This document shows positions 8,905 to 16,830 of a stretch of DNA of 64,000 nt, piece by piece. The notes beneath the pieces were generated by a model that saw nothing but the letters and a program-made list of their open reading frames with translations, had not been told where the DNA came from and did no database searches. The stretch is from NCBI GenBank assembly GCA_964531095.1, contig CAZHED010000008.1, forward strand, positions 110,019-174,018, written 5' to 3'. Numbering within the stretch: the stretch's first letter is position 1; every line of letters starts with the position of its first letter. The stretch comes from Palsa-1150 sp964531095 (lineage in GTDB: Bacteria > Myxococcota_A > Polyangia > Polyangiales > Polyangiaceae). The translations under genes were made by a program, and so were the position numbers.

Positions 8905-9648
8905 CTATTCGCCCACGGCTTCGTGGCCCGCACGTCGCGCGCGATCGAGCGCCAGGGCGACCTCCGCCGTGTCGCCCCGCTCGAGCGCCTTGATCGCCAG
9001 CTCCACTTCGCCGAGCTTGCGCCTCTCTCGGTCTCGGAGCCCCGAGACCATTTGGGTGAACGTGTCGAAGAACGCCCGTAGCTCGTCGCCCCGACGCAGT
9101 CGCGCCTCGACCCGCAGGTCGCCCCGTCCGACCTGCCTCAGGAGTCCGTTCATTTTGAAGACGGGACCCGCCACCTTGTGCGTGAAGTAGATGCCCAAGA
9201 GACCGATCAGCACCACCATGACCGTGAGCCCTCCCGCCAGCGACGCAAGCATGCATCGTTGCCGGCGGATCAAGGACTCTTGCTGGACGACGACCGCCTT
9301 CTGATGATCGGCGATCGCTTTGTCGTAAACGTCGGCCTCGCGGTCGAACTCGGCGACGAGTTCGGGGTTTTCGGGCGCGAGATCGCGCACGTTCATCCGA
9401 CTCACGAACGAGACTTTCTTGCTCTCCTCGGAGGCCTTGCGGCTCTCTTCGACCACCCTCGCGCTCTCGCTAACCATCGACCGCACGGTCGCGTAGAGCA
9501 CCGAGCCCACGACGCCGCTGATCGCGATCGACACCGCGACGAGGAACCCCGCGTACTTGAGCTGGAAACGCGAGTCCAACAGATAGTTGCGGACGCGTCG
9601 CTTGTGAGCGCCGCTGTGCCCGGACGAAGTCGCTGTGCTGGTGGTCAT
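8905..9648 (-). CDS. HAMP-domain membrane protein without output domain
   Basis: A 247-residue protein. The ATG at 9648 follows GAGGGCAGCG and is preferred over the GTG at 9660, which overlaps the upstream stop. A TM helix at about residues 28-50 (FLVAVSIAISGVVGSVLYAT) is followed by about 90 residues of charged, probably coiled-coil periplasmic sequence, a second TM (about 126-148), then a HAMP domain beginning HKVAGPVFKMNGLLRQVGRG, and a short helical tail. There is no kinase, cyclase or methyl-accepting domain. It may signal through a partner protein or be a structural HAMP protein. It directly follows the HEAT-repeat gene, 8 nt away, and is probably cotranscribed with it. Confidence 0.75.
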   Translation of the reverse strand: MTTSTATSSGHSGAHKRRVRNYLLDSRFQLKYAGFLVAVSIAISGVVGSVLYATVRSMVSESARVVEESRKASEESKKVSFVSRMNVRDLAPENPELVAEFDREADVYDKAIADHQKAVVVQQESLIRRQRCMLASLAGGLTVMVVLIGLLGIYFTHKVAGPVFKMNGLLRQVGRGDLRVEARLRRGDELRAFFDTFTQMVSGLRDRERRKLGEVELAIKALERGDTAEVALALDRARRAGHEAVGE

Positions 9649-9656
9649 CGCTGCCC

Positions 9657-10493
9657 TCACCTGAAATTTTCCGTGAAGAGCTCAGCGGCTCTCGACGCGA
9701 CAAGGCCAATGAGTTGATCCTCGGCCCCGTTGTCACCCGGTGTTGCCCCCGGCAGCGTGGCCCCGGCGGGAACCTCCCCGCGGAGATCTTTCCCGGGATA
9801 CGAGAATACCGCGATTTTCAGTTGAACGCGGAGGCTCCCCTCGAAATAGTCCGGCTTGTCGACACTCACGGCGAGGTAAAAGCCCTTGAGCTTGCGCTTG
9901 GCGATCACGGCTTTCGCCGCCTCCTTCGACTCGCCGACCGGCGCTACCTGGTATCCCCCCAGCTGCGCCAGTTTCGAGGCTACGGCATCGTGGACCACCC
10001 GCCCGATTTCGGCACTCGGGCGCCTGGTGTCGTTCACGACCGACGAGATCGAAACGTAATATTTGGCGTTCGCCATGAAGCGGGGCGCGCTCGGGGCCCC
10101 GGTCGCCGCCCCGCCGCCACCCGAGCTCGAAGTGGCCTCCACGGCCTCGAGCGCAATCTGGATCTGCTGCTTGACCGCCCCGCTCGCCTCCACCGCGAGT
10201 CGCCTGCGTAGGCACTCTGCCGAAGACCCACGCGCGAGGCGTTTGAGCGCGAGAGCAACCGCCTGGCGAACGAGGTCACTGGGGTCGGCCAGTGCCATGC
10301 ACAGGGGCGCGACCGAATCATCGTCGTTGGTGGCACCGAGCGCGAGGGCCGCGTTCGTGCGCACCCGGAAGTCGTCGGGCTGCCCGGCTCCGGGCGGGTA
10401 CTTCAAGCGGTCGGCCAGAAACTGCGAGCGGCCATCAGCGAGCGCAGGGGGCGGCGTTGCCACCACGACCAGCAAGACGAGGATCGCACGCAT
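9657..10493 (-). CDS. Exported HEAT-repeat protein
   Basis: A 278-residue protein with a signal peptide MRAILVLLVVVATPPPALAD; the ATG at 10493 places that signal at the N-terminus, while an upstream in-frame ATG at 10529 only adds a poor leader. Residues 45-125 form HEAT-like helical repeats (RTNAALALGATNDDDSVAPL; LVRQAVALALKRLARGSS). After a Ser/Gly linker there is a C-terminal alpha/beta domain (NAKYYVSISSVVNDTRRPSA to the end). The product is probably periplasmic or lipid-face associated. It leads a two-gene unit with the HAMP protein, and its promoter must lie in the short divergent gap before the gene at 10547. Function is unknown. Confidence 0.75.
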   Translation of the reverse strand: MRAILVLLVVVATPPPALADGRSQFLADRLKYPPGAGQPDDFRVRTNAALALGATNDDDSVAPLCMALADPSDLVRQAVALALKRLARGSSAECLRRRLAVEASGAVKQQIQIALEAVEATSSSGGGGAATGAPSAPRFMANAKYYVSISSVVNDTRRPSAEIGRVVHDAVASKLAQLGGYQVAPVGESKEAAKAVIAKRKLKGFYLAVSVDKPDYFEGSLRVQLKIAVFSYPGKDLRGEVPAGATLPGATPGDNGAEDQLIGLVASRAAELFTENFR

Positions 10494-10546
10494 CGCGAGA
10501 CTCGCCGTTGTTCGGGATGGCCCCCGCATGGATCATTCAAGGTATC

Positions 10547-12466
10547 ATGGCCAGTGGAGGCCACGCGCCAGCCATGCGACAGGCAGCTCTCGCAATTGTA
10601 GGGCGGGTGTGTGCTGGAGGCTCACGTGCGGTCGCCATCTCCCCCGGCTGCCTTTTTTTTCCAGTGGTGGTCGCGATCATGGTCGTGGCGGCAGACGATT
10701 GTGCGCCCGACGCCGCGGCCTCGACCGATGGGCAGGCACATGCGTCCGCCCGGATACGACTAAAGGGCACGTCGCACCTCGACGTGCACGCTGCGCGGGA
10801 GGGCGGCGCGCTCGTGCTCTCGGGAATTGTTCTTGACGACGCAGCTCGCCCAATGCCCGGCCTGCGCGTCGACATCGACATTGCGTTTGCCTCTGCGTCT
10901 GCTCCCGGCGCCGGCCCCCGGGCCGCGCTTTCTCCCCTGACCGCGCAGTCGTGCGGGGCCGCCGATGCGACGCCAAACATCAATCGCGCCGACACGATCG
11001 CTCTTACCACCGACGCGGCCGCACGGTTTTGCATCCGCCTCGCGCTAGCGACGAACCGGTACGTCGCGCACATCGAGGCGCACGGCTCGGAGCTCGTCGA
11101 GGGCGCAACGCTCGATGTGCCGATCGACCTCTCTCTGCCCCCGGTCACGCTGCGATTTGACCCAGAGCGGGCGGCGATCTCCCTCGATGACGACACGACC
11201 TCCGTCGACGTGGTCGCTTCGACCGAGGAGGATGGGATGACGGCCCCCGCAACAGGCCTCGTGTTGTCGTTGTCGAACGAAGTGCAAACGCACCTGGCGG
11301 AGGCAATGACCGACGGATTGGGCCGCGCCCGGTTCGCGTTCGATAGTGCTCGGCTCGGAGCGCCCGGGAAAGGCGACCTACGGGTCACTTTCTCGGGGAG
11401 CCGCGTCGCAGGCGCGAGCAGCCATTCGATGCCGATCGAGCGTCGGACGTTCGTCGATTTGGTCGCACCGGCTGCCACGGGCGGGCGCCTTTCGACCGCT
11501 TGGCCGGAGGATGGAGTCGCGCTGCGGGTAGACGCGAAGGCGCGGTGCATCTCCCGAGGCTGCGCGGCACGGCCCGGTGGAACGATCGAGGCGCGAGCCG
11601 GGGCCGACACGGTCGTGGGGGCCGCTCCAGTCGACGGCGACCGCGGGGAGGCGCACCTATTCTTGGTGTTTGCTGCGCCCACGGCCGACGCCATTGGGAA
11701 CGCGCCTCCTGCCGAAGTCCCGCTGTCGGTCCGGTACATTCCGGATGCGCCATGGTTTCAGCCGGCAGCGGCCATTGTCTTGATGCAGCCGGTTGCCGGG
11801 CCGAGCCCGTGGAAAAAAGCCCCGCTGCTGCTGGCCGCGGCGGTTGTCATCGCGTGGCTGGGGATCGCTCGCTCCCCCGTGCGCTGGGGGCAGCGGCCGC
11901 GAAGGCCGGCTCGCCCGCGCGCCCCGGACCTGGGGGGTGAGCGCGTCGAGCTTTTGCATACCGCAGCGCCGTCGCATGGATGGACTGGGCGCGTGGTCGA
12001 CGCTAACGATGGCGTCGCCCTCCCACGGTCTCGCGTCGCGATCGAACGGCGGGGCTTTGAGCGAGTCGACGTCGTCTGCGAGACGACCTCCGGAGCGAGC
12101 GGCGCCTTCGCGCTGCCCCCCTTCGACGCGCGTCCGGGCGACGACTTGGTCGCCGAAGGCCCGCTGCACACCGAGCTTCGTCATCCCCTCCCCCCGCCGG
12201 GCGAGCTCGTCATCGCGCTCGTCCTACGAAAGCGCGCCTTGGTCGATCGAATGGTCCGCTGGGCGCGCCGCCAAGGTCCGCCCTACGTTGTTGCGCCTGA
12301 TCCGACCCCGCAGGACGTGGTGCGCGCGGCCGGCTCGAACGCTGCGGTCGCCCGCTGGGCAAACGCGGTCGAACGGGCCGCATACGGGGCGGATCTCGTC
12401 GACGCGGGAGCAGAGGGCGCCGTCGACGAGCTCGCGCCCGAGGACGACCGTCTTGGACCACGTTAG
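10547..12466 (+). CDS. Two-TM protein with Ig-like/carboxypeptidase-regulatory-like regions
   Basis: About 639 residues if translation starts at the ATG at 10547, which is preceded by AAGG; in-frame starts at 10517 and 10574 are alternatives. A hydrophobic segment at about residues 27-49 is followed by a large extracytoplasmic beta-rich region with repeated patterns such as GIVLDDAARPMPGLRVDI, typical of Ig-like or carboxypeptidase-regulatory-like folds. A second TM lies near residue 425 (APLLLAAAVVIAWLGIA). Beyond it comes a clear carboxypeptidase-regulatory-like unit (WTGRVVDANDGVALPRSRVA) and a helical tail. No catalytic motif is seen. It is probably a surface or envelope scaffold. Confidence 0.68.
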   Translation: MASGGHAPAMRQAALAIVGRVCAGGSRAVAISPGCLFFPVVVAIMVVAADDCAPDAAASTDGQAHASARIRLKGTSHLDVHAAREGGALVLSGIVLDDAARPMPGLRVDIDIAFASASAPGAGPRAALSPLTAQSCGAADATPNINRADTIALTTDAAARFCIRLALATNRYVAHIEAHGSELVEGATLDVPIDLSLPPVTLRFDPERAAISLDDDTTSVDVVASTEEDGMTAPATGLVLSLSNEVQTHLAEAMTDGLGRARFAFDSARLGAPGKGDLRVTFSGSRVAGASSHSMPIERRTFVDLVAPAATGGRLSTAWPEDGVALRVDAKARCISRGCAARPGGTIEARAGADTVVGAAPVDGDRGEAHLFLVFAAPTADAIGNAPPAEVPLSVRYIPDAPWFQPAAAIVLMQPVAGPSPWKKAPLLLAAAVVIAWLGIARSPVRWGQRPRRPARPRAPDLGGERVELLHTAAPSHGWTGRVVDANDGVALPRSRVAIERRGFERVDVVCETTSGASGAFALPPFDARPGDDLVAEGPLHTELRHPLPPPGELVIALVLRKRALVDRMVRWARRQGPPYVVAPDPTPQDVVRAAGSNAAVARWANAVERAAYGADLVDAGAEGAVDELAPEDDRLGPR

Positions 12467-12493
12467 TGGTGCTCCGCACACATGCGGACGACG

Positions 12494-12523
12494 TTGACGG
12501 CGCTCGCCCGTGGTCCTTATAGT
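12494..12523 (+). promoter_or_regulatory. Promoter of ftsY
   Basis: TTGACG (12494-12499) is separated by 18 bp from TATAGT (12518-12523), matching the sigma-70 boxes at five of six positions each. The predicted start near 12530 leaves a leader of about 26 nt containing the ribosome-binding site GGAAAG before the ATG at 12556. Confidence 0.6.
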
Positions 12524-12555
12524 CGGCCCCTCGCCGCGGCATTTTGGAAAGCGCC

Positions 12556-13791
12556 ATGACCATCGTCGCCATTATCGTCGCGCTCATCGTCGTGGTCGCG
12601 GCGGTCACATTGTTCCTGGCGCGTGGACAGGGCACAAGCCAGCTCCAGGCTCCTCGGGGGAGCATACCTCGTCCGATCCAGCCGCCTCGGGTCCCGACCC
12701 CTCCCCCGCCGACCACGGCGAAGGAGTCCGCGCGGCCTCCGGCGGCGAGGCCGTCGACCCCGCCGCCCCCTTCGGTCGAAGTGGCTTCGACGGACGCGAT
12801 CCTCGAAGCAGCTCCGACCACCGAGCCCACCGCCGCGCCAGTGCACGTCGCCGCGCACCGCGACGTCGCGGGCTTGCGCAAAGGGCTCGCGGCCACGCGC
12901 GGCGGCTTCATCGCCAAGTTGAACGCCCTTTTCCGTGGCAGGAAGGACGTCGATCCGGTCCTTCTCGAGCAATTGGAGGAGGTGATGCTGGCGAGCGACG
13001 TCGGACCGAAGACGGCGAGCGCCATCCTCGGCCGCTTGCGCGCGTCGGTCGAGCGGGATCACATCAGCGATCCAGACGCGGTCTGGGCCGCTCTGCGTGC
13101 CGAGGCAACCCGTATTCTCTCCATCGGCGGAGGCGCGATTCGCCTCTCGGCCCGCCCGACGGTGGTGCTGATGGTCGGCGTCAACGGCGTCGGCAAGACG
13201 ACCACCATCGGGAAGTTGGCGACCCGCTACGTCACCTCTGGTAAGAAGGTCGTGCTTGCCGCCGGCGACACCTTTCGCGCAGCGGCCGTCCAGCAACTCG
13301 AGGTGTGGGGCAAACGCGTCGGCGCGAACGTGGTCAAAGGCAAAGAGGCCAGCGATCCAGCCGCTGTCGCCTTCGACGCGACCGCAGTCGCGCGCGACGG
13401 CGGGGCCGACTTGCTTCTGGTCGACACCGCTGGCCGGCTGCACACGAAGGTGCCCCTGATGGACGAAATCAAGAAGGTCGCCAAGACGATCGGCAAAGCG
13501 ATGGAAGGGGCACCGCACGAGACGTTGCTCGTGCTCGATGCGACGACGGGTCAAAACGCCTTGACGCAGGCGGCAATGTTCAAGGATGCAGTGGACTTGA
13601 CCGGCATTGTGCTAACGAAGCTCGATGGCACGGCAAAGGGGGGCATCGTTCTTGGCATCTGCGATGAGCTGAAAGTTCCGGTCCGCTACATTGGCCTGGG
13701 TGAGCGCGCCGAGGACTTGCGCGAGTTCGACGCCGAGGACTTCGTCGAAGCCTTGTTCGGCAAGAGCGACGAGGAGGTCGCCGCCGCGTAG
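12556..13791 (+). CDS. ftsY: Signal recognition particle receptor FtsY
   Basis: A 411-residue SRP receptor GTPase that docks ribosome-SRP complexes at the inner membrane. The ATG at 12556 follows GGAAAG; it starts with a TM helix MTIVAIIVALIVVVAAVTLF, as in FtsY proteins with a membrane-anchored N-terminus. A Pro/Ala-rich acidic linker (about 30-95) precedes the N domain (from FIAKLNALFRGRKDVDPVLL). The G domain shows G1 GVNGVGKTTT, the insertion motif DTFRAAAVQQLEVWG, G3 DTAGR, G4 TKLDGTAKGG and the closing GLGERAEDLREFDAEDFVEA. All motifs are intact. It stands alone behind its own promoter. Confidence 0.97.
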   Translation: MTIVAIIVALIVVVAAVTLFLARGQGTSQLQAPRGSIPRPIQPPRVPTPPPPTTAKESARPPAARPSTPPPPSVEVASTDAILEAAPTTEPTAAPVHVAAHRDVAGLRKGLAATRGGFIAKLNALFRGRKDVDPVLLEQLEEVMLASDVGPKTASAILGRLRASVERDHISDPDAVWAALRAEATRILSIGGGAIRLSARPTVVLMVGVNGVGKTTTIGKLATRYVTSGKKVVLAAGDTFRAAAVQQLEVWGKRVGANVVKGKEASDPAAVAFDATAVARDGGADLLLVDTAGRLHTKVPLMDEIKKVAKTIGKAMEGAPHETLLVLDATTGQNALTQAAMFKDAVDLTGIVLTKLDGTAKGGIVLGICDELKVPVRYIGLGERAEDLREFDAEDFVEALFGKSDEEVAAA

Positions 13792-13939
13792 GTGAAACGA
13801 CGGGACGGCCGCTCGTCGACCATATGGAGAACCGAGCGTGCGGTCGAAGCTTCCAGCGGGCACTTATGGAACATCGGCGCTGCCCGCGAATGAGTAGCCC
13901 GCCCCGGAAAATCGACGTCGAAGACTTTCGAGAATCCCG

Positions 13940-13969
13940 TTGCTTAGCCGAAATTGCGCATGATATAGT
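13940..13969 (+). promoter_or_regulatory. Candidate promoter for the beta-barrel operon
   Basis: TTGCTT (13940-13945), an 18-bp spacer and TATAGT (13964-13969) precede the first barrel gene by about 95 bp. The -10 box and spacer length equal those of the ftsY promoter. The barrel gene itself has GGAAGG 7 nt before its ATG. Motif evidence only. Confidence 0.5.
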
Positions 13970-14065
13970 CCGCGCTCACTTTGGCGTTAGCCTGAATCAC
14001 CAGCAGTTTTGAAGCTTTAGCCACGACGCGTCGTCAACGCCTCGAAGGATTCGGAAGGGTTAGCG

Positions 14066-15052
14066 ATGAAGCAGGCTTGCAGGTGGCTTCTACTCGCAGC
14101 AGCCCTGGGGCTGGTGCCGCAAGCGGCATACGCGCAAAAGAAGAAGCCCGCCAAAGGTAGCGACGCCCCCGCAGGTGCGGCGGGACCCGTGGACATGGAC
14201 GCCGATCAACCGGCCAATCCCGCTCCGGCGCCCACCGGAGAGTCACCGCCCACCGAAGGCGCTGGCACGCCCCCGCCCCCGAGCGGCGGCGGGATGGATA
14301 TCTGCCAGATTACGCCCGACGCGCCGCAGTGCCAGGCCCAGAAAGAGTTCAATCTCGAGGTCGAGGCCAAGAAAGAAATTCGAAGCCGCGAGATCTACGC
14401 CGTACAGCAGCAATACGTCATCAAGGCGCAACGCTTCGAGATTATGCCGTACTTCGCGGTCACGATGAACGACCAGTTCGTGAACCACGACGCGCCGGGG
14501 CTCGCGCTCAACTACTACATCACCCAAGTGCTGGCGGTGGGGGTGAACGGGAACTGGTACGACGGGTTGAACGCCGATTCGGACTTCAACTTTCAGAACC
14601 GACGCGAAGCCCACGTTGCGGTACCACTCAATATTTACCAGTTTAGCGCTGACCTCAACTTCACGTACGTTCCGATGTACGGCAAGTTCGCGGGATTCGG
14701 CGATTTCATCTTCCACTACGACGCGTACATCGACGGCGGCCTCGGCATCATTCGAACGAAGCCCATTCCCATCATAGATCCCGACAATCGAAGCTTCCCG
14801 GACTGGAACACGTTGCTCAATTTCGACGTCGGGATTGGCTTTCGCATCTTCTTCAACCGCTGGGTCGCCGCGATCCTCGAAGTTCGCGATCTCATTTACT
14901 CGGAAAAGATCGAGCGGTTGACCATCGACAGCAATCCGAGCGACAAGACCAAGTGGTACGACGAAGGCACGCACATCACCAACAACGTTCAATTGCAAGT
15001 CGGCCTCTCCTTCTTCCTGCCGACCTCCTTTGAGTATCGGTTGCCCAAGTGA
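14066..15052 (+). CDS. Outer-membrane beta-barrel protein, GltA/GltB-like
   Basis: A 328-residue exported protein with signal peptide MKQACRWLLLAAALGLVPQA ending AYA-Q. The mature N-terminus reads KKKPAKGS, then PVDMDAD at residues 41-47 and a Pro-rich linker to about residue 80. A helical segment with several Lys/Glu (about 95-125) leads into amphipathic beta strands with alternating aromatic residues (YFAVTMNDQFVNHDAPGLAL; FSADLNFTYVPMYGKFAGFG) and a C-terminal hydrophobic strand. This is the myxobacterial outer-membrane beta-barrel type to which GltA and GltB of the gliding machinery belong. The linked second barrel and the GltC-like tag support this; which of the two it is remains open. 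Confidence 0.72.
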   Translation: MKQACRWLLLAAALGLVPQAAYAQKKKPAKGSDAPAGAAGPVDMDADQPANPAPAPTGESPPTEGAGTPPPPSGGGMDICQITPDAPQCQAQKEFNLEVEAKKEIRSREIYAVQQQYVIKAQRFEIMPYFAVTMNDQFVNHDAPGLALNYYITQVLAVGVNGNWYDGLNADSDFNFQNRREAHVAVPLNIYQFSADLNFTYVPMYGKFAGFGDFIFHYDAYIDGGLGIIRTKPIPIIDPDNRSFPDWNTLLNFDVGIGFRIFFNRWVAAILEVRDLIYSEKIERLTIDSNPSDKTKWYDEGTHITNNVQLQVGLSFFLPTSFEYRLPK

Positions 15053-15072
15053 GAACGGAGACGAGGACGACG

Positions 15073-15966
15073 ATGAAGCGGCGTTTCCTCAAAGCGTTGT
15101 TGGCCGTGATCGCGGGGGTCGGCCTGCTGTCGTCGGCCCCGGCGGCGCGAGCGCAGGAGATTCAGCTCACCGGGCCGCTGAAGGGGGCGCCCGCAACGCG
15201 CCACTTGCGGCTTTACCGCGAGGGGCGCTTCGACATTGCGCCGGCCGTGTCGTTCACGCTGCTCGACGAGTATCGGCGAACGATCCTGGTCGGAGCGCGG
15301 CTCGAGTACAACATCACCGACTGGCTGGCGATCGGGGCCTGGGGCGCGTACGGGGCGGTGAGCCTCACGACCGACCTTACCGACCGAATCGACGCGCTGC
15401 CGGCGCCGCGCGATACGCTGACCGCCAATAACGTCAACCACACCGGAACGGACCCGAACCATTTCGGGAGTGCTCCGTTCGCAGACCAGACCGCGAAGAT
15501 TCAGTACGTCGTCGCGCCCCAAGTCACGTTCACTCCTTTCCGCGGAAAGCTGGCCATCTTCAACAAGATCTTCGTCGACGCCGACTTCTACGCCGCGCTC
15601 GGGGCGGGCTTCGTCGGAATCCAGGAGCGCCAAGACTGTGGCGCGCCCCTGACGAGCGGCGGCGGCAACGCGACCATCCCTTGCTCGGATCCCCGCTCGT
15701 TCGAGCTTCAATCGAAGCTGAAGGTCGCCCCGACGTTCGGCGTTGGCTTCACGTTCTACCCGGGCAACTTCTGGTCGTTGGGGGTCGAGTACCGCGCGCT
15801 TCCGTTCGCATGGAACCGAGCCGGGTTCGACAGCCGCGGCTCCGGCCCGGGCGGCAACTTCCCCGATAGCCAGGTCAACGGGTCCGACGAGACGTTCCAG
15901 TTCAACCAGCTGGTCACGGTGGCCATCGGCTTCTACTTCCCGACCAAGCCGAAGCTGAACGAATAG
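15073..15966 (+). CDS. Outer-membrane beta-barrel protein, GltA/GltB-like (second copy)
   Basis: A 297-residue protein starting at the ATG at 15073, 5 nt after GAGGA; an in-frame GTG at 15049 overlaps the previous stop and is less likely. The signal peptide MKRRFLKALLAVIAGVGLLS ends ARA-Q. Repeated amphipathic strands (GARLEYNITDWLAIGAWGAY; APTFGVGFTFYPGNFWSLGV) and a final strand FNQLVTVAIGFYFPTKPK indicate a barrel. It lies 20 bp after the first barrel and is surely in the same operon. It lacks the KKKP/PVDxDxD opening. In Myxococcus GltA and GltB are likewise encoded side by side. Confidence 0.72.
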   Translation: MKRRFLKALLAVIAGVGLLSSAPAARAQEIQLTGPLKGAPATRHLRLYREGRFDIAPAVSFTLLDEYRRTILVGARLEYNITDWLAIGAWGAYGAVSLTTDLTDRIDALPAPRDTLTANNVNHTGTDPNHFGSAPFADQTAKIQYVVAPQVTFTPFRGKLAIFNKIFVDADFYAALGAGFVGIQERQDCGAPLTSGGGNATIPCSDPRSFELQSKLKVAPTFGVGFTFYPGNFWSLGVEYRALPFAWNRAGFDSRGSGPGGNFPDSQVNGSDETFQFNQLVTVAIGFYFPTKPKLNE

Positions 15967-15998
15967 GGGTCTCGGCCTCGACGGGTTGAGCCGATCGC

Positions 15999-16742
15999 CT
16001 AGCGTTTCACGACCCTGCCGCTCGCGTCCACCGTGAAAGGCGCCGGGAGCGCGGTCCGGGCTGCGTCACGAACGTCGTCCGGCAAGACCCAGCCGCGCGC
16101 GGCGAGTCCCTCAGCGATCTTGTTTCGAACCCGCACGCTCTCTTCGGACGCGAGCAACCCGGTGAGCGCCGGCGCGGCCGCAGGGTCGTCCTGCGCGAGC
16201 AGAGTCGCCACGGCGTGGAAGCGGGCGGGCTCGTTCACGTCCTCCAAGAAGCGCTCGACCTCCTGGCGGATCCGCGCGTGGCGGTGCTCCTCGAGCGCCG
16301 TGAGGATCTGCACTTTCGGGTCCACGAACTTCGCGTATTCGGTGTCCCACCGAGACAGCCAGCGCAAGAGCTCTTCGATGTATTCGTCGCCGTCGACGAG
16401 CTCTTTCACGATCTTCATCGGCCACGCCAGGCTCGCGGCCCTCTCCGCAAACGCCCGGACCGGACCGATCGCGCCCTTCCCCGCCCGAAGGATGCCCCGG
16501 AACGCCGCGTCCTTTTCTTCTTGGTCCGTGATCGACGGATCCATGTGAAACGTGAAGCGCTTGAGCAGCACCTCGGCCGCCTCTGGGCTCGCCATGTCGG
16601 CCAGGGCTTGGATCGCCTCCTGCCGGTCGTAGTTCTGGACTCGCTTTTCGATGCGGTCGGACCACTTGGCCGCAGGATTGCCCTTGGAACGCTCCCGCTT
16701 GTCGCCCTTGGCGCTTCCTTTGAACCGATCGAAGAGGCCCAT
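15999..16742 (-). CDS. Cytoplasmic HEAT-repeat protein
   Basis: A 247-residue protein without signal peptide, beginning MGLFDRFKGSAKGDKRERSK. HEAT-like helical pairs run from about residue 35 to 225 (QEAIQALADMASPEAAEVLL; HARIRQEVERFLEDVNEPAR; ALTGLLASEESVRVRNKIAE). The C-terminus PAPFTVDASGRVVKR resembles a short beta hairpin. It sits 88 bp after the Cache-HAMP gene on the same strand and 32 bp from the convergent barrel operon. A scaffold or adaptor role is likely, but no partner can be named. Confidence 0.78.
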   Translation of the reverse strand: MGLFDRFKGSAKGDKRERSKGNPAAKWSDRIEKRVQNYDRQEAIQALADMASPEAAEVLLKRFTFHMDPSITDQEEKDAAFRGILRAGKGAIGPVRAFAERAASLAWPMKIVKELVDGDEYIEELLRWLSRWDTEYAKFVDPKVQILTALEEHRHARIRQEVERFLEDVNEPARFHAVATLLAQDDPAAAPALTGLLASEESVRVRNKIAEGLAARGWVLPDDVRDAARTALPAPFTVDASGRVVKR

Positions 16743-16830
16743 GCTTCATTTCCCTCACGCCATGCGGCGAGCCGAATGTCTCGCCCTTCGCCGCGAGCAA
16801 CGCCAAGTGCTCGCTAACGAGAACGTGGCC

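Noticed and set aside
10645..10660. Run of T residues as a possible terminator
   Set aside because: It lies inside the coding region of the two-TM protein, where it encodes Phe residues of a hydrophobic segment, and no stem precedes it.
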